Assembly (NCBI RefSeq): GCF_015864945.1
Contig: NZ_JADYWF010000001.1
Location: forward strand, 1,488,378 to 1,552,377
Direction: 5' to 3'
Source: Salinibacterium sp. NG253
GTDB taxonomy: Bacteria > Actinomycetota > Actinomycetes > Actinomycetales > Microbacteriaceae
Length of the DNA: 64,000 nt
Shown: positions 60,826 through 64,000 of the stretch, in pieces
How the letters are laid out: the number at the start of each line of letters is the position of its first letter
Numbering within the stretch: the first letter of the stretch is position 1
The notes under the pieces: model-generated
Told to the model about the DNA's origin: nothing
The model's input: only the letters and a program-made list of their open reading frames with translations
Databases searched by the model: none
Made by a program: the position numbers and the translations under genes

Positions 60826-61671
60826 ATGCCTCCGATGCAACTTATCAAGAGGGTTTACGGAGAAGTCACCGCCGCTCTCGCCCTCGGGGTGATCACGCTC
60901 GTCATCCTGCGCGCCATCACGGAAGCACAACCGTGGTGGCTCGCCGCCGCCCTGCCATGGGTTGCGTACGCGCTCTATTTGGCACTGTTGATGACGCGCG
61001 TCGTCGTCGTGCAGCGCCGGCATCCGTGGGTTCAGCTTGCTGTCTCCGCGGTGGCAATATTTGCCGCCATCCTCGCCGGGCCGCTCGCCGTACTCGTGGC
61101 CGTTCTCGGGCTCGCCGTGATTCTCGGCTACAACTACTGGTACTCGGTGCAGCACACCTCCGCAGGCCCCGTCACGGTCGGGCAACCGCTGCCGTCATTC
61201 CCGCTCACCACCGTGGATGGCACCGTCGTCGACAGCAGCGTGCTCACCCAGCAACCGCACGTGATCATGTTCATTCGCGGCAACTGGTGCCCGTTCTGCA
61301 TGGCCCAGGTCGCCCAAATCGCCGACCAGTATCGCGAGCTCGACCGCCGCGGCGTCGCTGTCGCGATCATCAGCCCGCAGAAGCCCGAAGACACCGTCGA
61401 GCTTTCCGAACGCTTCGACATCCCGGTCACCTATTACATCGATGCGGATGCCTCGGCCGCCGCCGTGCTCGACATCGTGCAGTCCGGCGGAACCCCGGTC
61501 ATGTTCAGCGCGGGAGCCCCAGCTAACGGCGACACCGTCGTACCGACCGTCATCATCACCGACGCCACCGGAACAGTGCTCTGGGCCGAACACACCGACA
61601 ACCACCGGGTGCGGCCAGAACCGACCACGTTCCTCGACGTGCTCGACCAGCACGGCATCCGCGCGGTCTAG
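60826..61671 (+). CDS. Membrane-anchored peroxiredoxin-like protein (AhpC/TSA fold)
   Basis: A 281-residue protein with three or four N-terminal membrane helices (residues 5-110) followed by a thioredoxin-fold domain. It has PLTTVDGTVVDSSVL and the redox motif FIRGNWCPFCMAQVAQI. The CxxC and context resemble AhpC/TSA proteins that reduce peroxides. The fold would face the membrane surface; which side is uncertain. ATG 60826, or ATG 60835 nine bases on, are both possible starts. The gap from DUF3237 is 39 bp, so it may be in the same operon. Confidence 0.85.
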   Translation: MPPMQLIKRVYGEVTAALALGVITLVILRAITEAQPWWLAAALPWVAYALYLALLMTRVVVVQRRHPWVQLAVSAVAIFAAILAGPLAVLVAVLGLAVILGYNYWYSVQHTSAGPVTVGQPLPSFPLTTVDGTVVDSSVLTQQPHVIMFIRGNWCPFCMAQVAQIADQYRELDRRGVAVAIISPQKPEDTVELSERFDIPVTYYIDADASAAAVLDIVQSGGTPVMFSAGAPANGDTVVPTVIITDATGTVLWAEHTDNHRVRPEPTTFLDVLDQHGIRAV

Positions 61672-61724
61672 CCTGCCGCTTGCTGCGCGCTAGCCCGCGG
61701 CCGTTGCGCCCGGATTTAGGCGCG

Positions 61725-62069
61725 CTACTTGCTCGAGTCGGGCTCGCTGCCCGACGCGAGCTGCTCGTGGTGATGAATGACCTCGGCAACGACGAAGTTG
61801 AACCACTTCTCGGCGAACGCCGGGTCGAGGTGCGACTCTTCGGCGAGCGACTTGAGGCGGGCGATCTGGTCGCGCTCGCGGTTCGGGTCTGACGCGGGCA
61901 GGCCCTTGGTGGCCTTGAGACGACCAACCTGCTGCGTGTACTTGAAGCGCTCGGCCAGCAAATGAATGAGGGCCGCATCAATGTTGTCAATGCTGCGGCG
62001 AGCGCCCAAAAGTTGCTCACGCACTTCGGGGTCGACGTTGTCGTTGTGGGCCTGATCTGCTGCTGCCAT
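61725..62069 (-). CDS. Chorismate mutase, AroQ type
   Basis: A 114-residue all-helical enzyme that turns chorismate into prephenate for Phe and Tyr synthesis. It has LLGARRSIDNIDAALIHLLAERFKYTQQVGRLKATKGLPASDPNRERDQIARL, with catalytic Arg and Lys at the usual spacing. TAAAGT (62076-62081) lies six bases before ATG 62069, so it is probably leaderless. It is divergent from pgm. Confidence 0.93.
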   Translation of the reverse strand: MAAADQAHNDNVDPEVREQLLGARRSIDNIDAALIHLLAERFKYTQQVGRLKATKGLPASDPNRERDQIARLKSLAEESHLDPAFAEKWFNFVVAEVIHHHEQLASGSEPDSSK

Positions 62070-62151
62070 ACAACGACTTTAGAGCGTACGGATGCTGCGT
62101 GTTTGCCAGATGACGCGCCGACCCCCGCTCGGGGGTGCGAGACTAGATCGC

Positions 62152-63786
62152 ATGAACGATCGCGCAGGCACGACAGCCCAGGCATCCGACCTCATTGATG
62201 TGACCGAGTTGGTGGCAGCGTATTACGCGCTGGTTCCGGATGTCTCGATCGCCGAGCAGCGCGTCGTGTTCGGCACGAGCGGCCATCGTGGCTCCGCGCT
62301 CGACACCGCCTTCAACGAAGTGCACATCGCTGCCATCACGCAGGCGATCGTGGAATATCGTGCCAGCCAGGGCATCACGGGGCCGCTGTTTATTGGGCGG
62401 GACACCCACGCACTCTCGCAGCCCGCCGAGACCACGGCGCTCGACGTGCTCGCCGCCAACGGTGTGCTCGCGCTAAAGGACGAGTTCGACGACTTCGTGC
62501 CCACGCCTGCATTGAGCCACGCGATCATTGCGTACAACGCGGCCGGCCACGACGATGAGGCCGACGGCATCATCATCACTCCGAGCCACAACCCGCCCCG
62601 CGATGGCGGCTTCAAGTACAACCCGCCCCACGGTGGCCCCGCCGACAGCGACGCGACCGGCTGGATCGCGGACCGCGCGAACGCAATCATCGCCGACGGC
62701 AACACGGCCGTGAAACATGTGGGCGACGCCGGGGCTGAGAACACGGCAGCGGGCAGCTACGACTTCCGCGGGCGCTACGTTGACGATCTCGAGAACATCA
62801 TCGACATCGATGCGATTCGCACAGCCGGCATCCGCATCGGGGCAGACCCGCTGGGTGGTGCGAGCGTCAACTATTGGAAGCTCATCGCGGAAAAGTACGA
62901 CCTCAATCTCACGGTCGTGAACCCCGACGTTGACCCCACGTGGGCCTTCATGACGCTCGACTGGGACGGCAAGATTCGCATGGATCCGTCGTCGAAGTCG
63001 GCCATGGCCTCGGTCGTTGCTCGCCGTGACGAGTTCGACATCCTCACCGGCAACGACGCCGACGCTGACCGCCACGGGATCGTCACGCCCGACGGCGGCC
63101 TCATGAACCCCAACCACTATTTGGCCGTTGCCATCCAGTATCTCTACACGCACCGAGAGGGCTGGAACCCGGATGCCGCAGTCGGCAAGACCCTCGTCTC
63201 GAGTTCCATGATCGACCGGGTTGCTGCCGCCATGGGCCGCGACCTCATCGAGGTGCCGGTCGGCTTCAAGTGGTTTGTCCCGGGACTCGTCGATGGATCT
63301 GTCGCGTTCGGCGGCGAAGAGAGCGCTGGCGCGAGCTTCCTGCGCAAAGACGGCTCCGTCTGGACCACCGACAAAGACGGGATCTTGCTAGCCCTGCTGG
63401 CCGCCGAGATTCTGGCGGTCACCGGCAAGACGCCATCCGTTCTCTACGCCGAGCTAGTCGAAGAATTCGGCGACCCGGCCTACGAACGCGTGGATGCCGT
63501 GGCGACCAAAGAGCAGAAGGCCAAGCTGGGCAAGTTGAGTGGGGCTGCAATCACGGCCACCGAACTCGCGGGTGACCCGATCACGGCCACACTCTCGGAG
63601 GCTCCGGGTAATGGCGCCGCGATTGGCGGCGTGAAGGTGACGACGGAGTTTGCGTGGTTCGCCGCCCGCCCGAGCGGCACCGAAGACGTCTACAAAATCT
63701 ACGGCGAATCGTTCAAGGGCGCCGAGCACTTGCGTCTCGTGCAGGCGGAGGCAAAGGCGATCGTCGACGCTGCCCTGAACGGGTAG
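62152..63786 (+). CDS. pgm: Alpha-D-glucose phosphate-specific phosphoglucomutase
   Basis: A 544-residue enzyme that interconverts glucose 1-phosphate and glucose 6-phosphate, linking glycogen and cell-wall sugar metabolism to glycolysis. It has [20 protein letters not shown], the phosphoserine loop [20 protein letters not shown], the metal loop [10 protein letters not shown], the sugar loop [10 protein letters not shown] and the phosphate loop [15 protein letters not shown] chose ATG 62152; the longer frame from 62092 is not needed by the family. Confidence 0.96.
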   Translation: MNDRAGTTAQASDLIDVTELVAAYYALVPDVSIAEQRVVFGTSGHRGSALDTAFNEVHIAAITQAIVEYRASQGITGPLFIGRDTHALSQPAETTALDVLAANGVLALKDEFDDFVPTPALSHAIIAYNAAGHDDEADGIIITPSHNPPRDGGFKYNPPHGGPADSDATGWIADRANAIIADGNTAVKHVGDAGAENTAAGSYDFRGRYVDDLENIIDIDAIRTAGIRIGADPLGGASVNYWKLIAEKYDLNLTVVNPDVDPTWAFMTLDWDGKIRMDPSSKSAMASVVARRDEFDILTGNDADADRHGIVTPDGGLMNPNHYLAVAIQYLYTHREGWNPDAAVGKTLVSSSMIDRVAAAMGRDLIEVPVGFKWFVPGLVDGSVAFGGEESAGASFLRKDGSVWTTDKDGILLALLAAEILAVTGKTPSVLYAELVEEFGDPAYERVDAVATKEQKAKLGKLSGAAITATELAGDPITATLSEAPGNGAAIGGVKVTTEFAWFAARPSGTEDVYKIYGESFKGAEHLRLVQAEAKAIVDAALNG

Positions 63787-63807
63787 CGCTTCACGATTCG
63801 CCGCTCG

Positions 63808-64000
63808 TTACGGGATGCTCCAGAAGTGTCCGGTAGCGCCGGGGTGATCGACGGTGATGGTTTCGTCGAGGTCGCGGTAGTTGGTGTCGAGGTTGTGTCC
63901 GACCATCTTGATGACGATCTCGCCGTCGACGGTCTCCACTGAGGAGACGACCTGAATGTGGTCGAGGAAGTCGTTGTCGTTCCAGTCGAAGACAACGAGG
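63808..64000 (-). CDS. Amidase-like (Amidase_6/CHAP-type) protein, C-terminal fragment
   Basis: An open frame enters from the right edge on the minus strand and stops at TAA (63808-63810). The visible 63 residues include VVFDWNDNDFLDHIQVVSSVE, then KMVGHNLDTNYRDLDETI and DHPGATGHFWSIP. The pattern of a DW..D.FDH core with histidine and a later GHN fits the Amidase_6 or CHAP cysteine-peptidase fold of cell-wall hydrolases. The catalytic cysteine would lie outside the window. Confidence 0.6.
   Translation of the reverse strand, partial: LVVFDWNDNDFLDHIQVVSSVETVDGEIVIKMVGHNLDTNYRDLDETITVDHPGATGHFWSIP

Noticed and set aside
1-64000. tRNA, rRNA, CRISPR or insertion sequences
   Set aside because: I looked for T-loop sequences, regular spaced repeats and transposase motifs and found none that hold up.

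Overview
The window is 64 kb of a G+C-rich, densely coded actinobacterial chromosome. The gene set suggests the family Microbacteriaceae (relatives of Salinibacterium, Rhodoglobus or Cryobacterium); this is an inference. It rests on YtrA-type GntR, DUF4166, DUF3817, collagen-like and purSQ genes of actinobacterial type, many GTG and TTG starts, many 4-base start/stop overlaps, an apparent set of leaderless genes, and a marked excess of GGATG/CATCC. I see no rRNA, tRNA, CRISPR array or insertion sequence.

Layout. 0-9.6 kb: the end of a histidine kinase with its LuxR-type regulator; a MarR/DUF4166 operon divergent from a VOC-fold gene; a membrane-anchored molybdopterin oxidoreductase next to a GlxA/AraC regulator; an old-yellow-enzyme reductase; a membrane protein/YtrA-GntR pair; and a short-chain dehydrogenase with a MerR-type promoter. 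9.7-15.9 kb: a peptide-binding lipoprotein divergent from an M24 peptidase / M20 dipeptidase / Lrp regulator / aminotransferase operon, probably for taking up and breaking down a peptide or modified amino acid. 16-34.6 kb: mixed housekeeping and envelope genes, including a lipoprotein, VOC, serine hydrolase, YceI, MFS, purS-purQ, CPBP-like protein, MscS, DUF2254, GT28-like glycosyltransferase, GH3, a collagen-like lipoprotein with a phage tail-collar end, GNAT, TauE, and a fur-catalase operon.

34.6-37.4 kb is an accessory island: a decayed GIY-YIG-like gene followed by a low-G+C, intact AIPR-family protein (phage-defence type) with a PD-(D/E)xK-like N-terminus and palindromes at its 3' side. 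37.4-39.7 kb: a FadR-type regulator coupled to an orphan ABC ATPase, and a small membrane protein. 39.7-45.8 kb: an amine-use cluster (copper amine oxidase, two APC permeases, IclR regulator). 45.9-51.5 kb: small genes, an ArsR/SRPBCC pair, an acetoin-reductase-like SDR, and purL.

51.5-60.8 kb is a second probable catabolic module: a complete peptide/opine-type ABC importer plus a YtcJ-like amidohydrolase, divergent from a TetR regulator, a PhzS-like flavin monooxygenase and a DUF3237 protein. One operator overlaps the tetR promoter. The last part holds a thioredoxin-fold peroxiredoxin, chorismate mutase, phosphoglucomutase and the end of an amidase-like gene.

The most useful non-genic signals are operators that pair regulators with targets (MarR, YtrA, Fur, ArsR, TetR, GlxA), a MerR-type 19-bp-spacer promoter with no MerR gene nearby, and eleven genes whose -10 hexamer lies 6-7 bases before the start codon.
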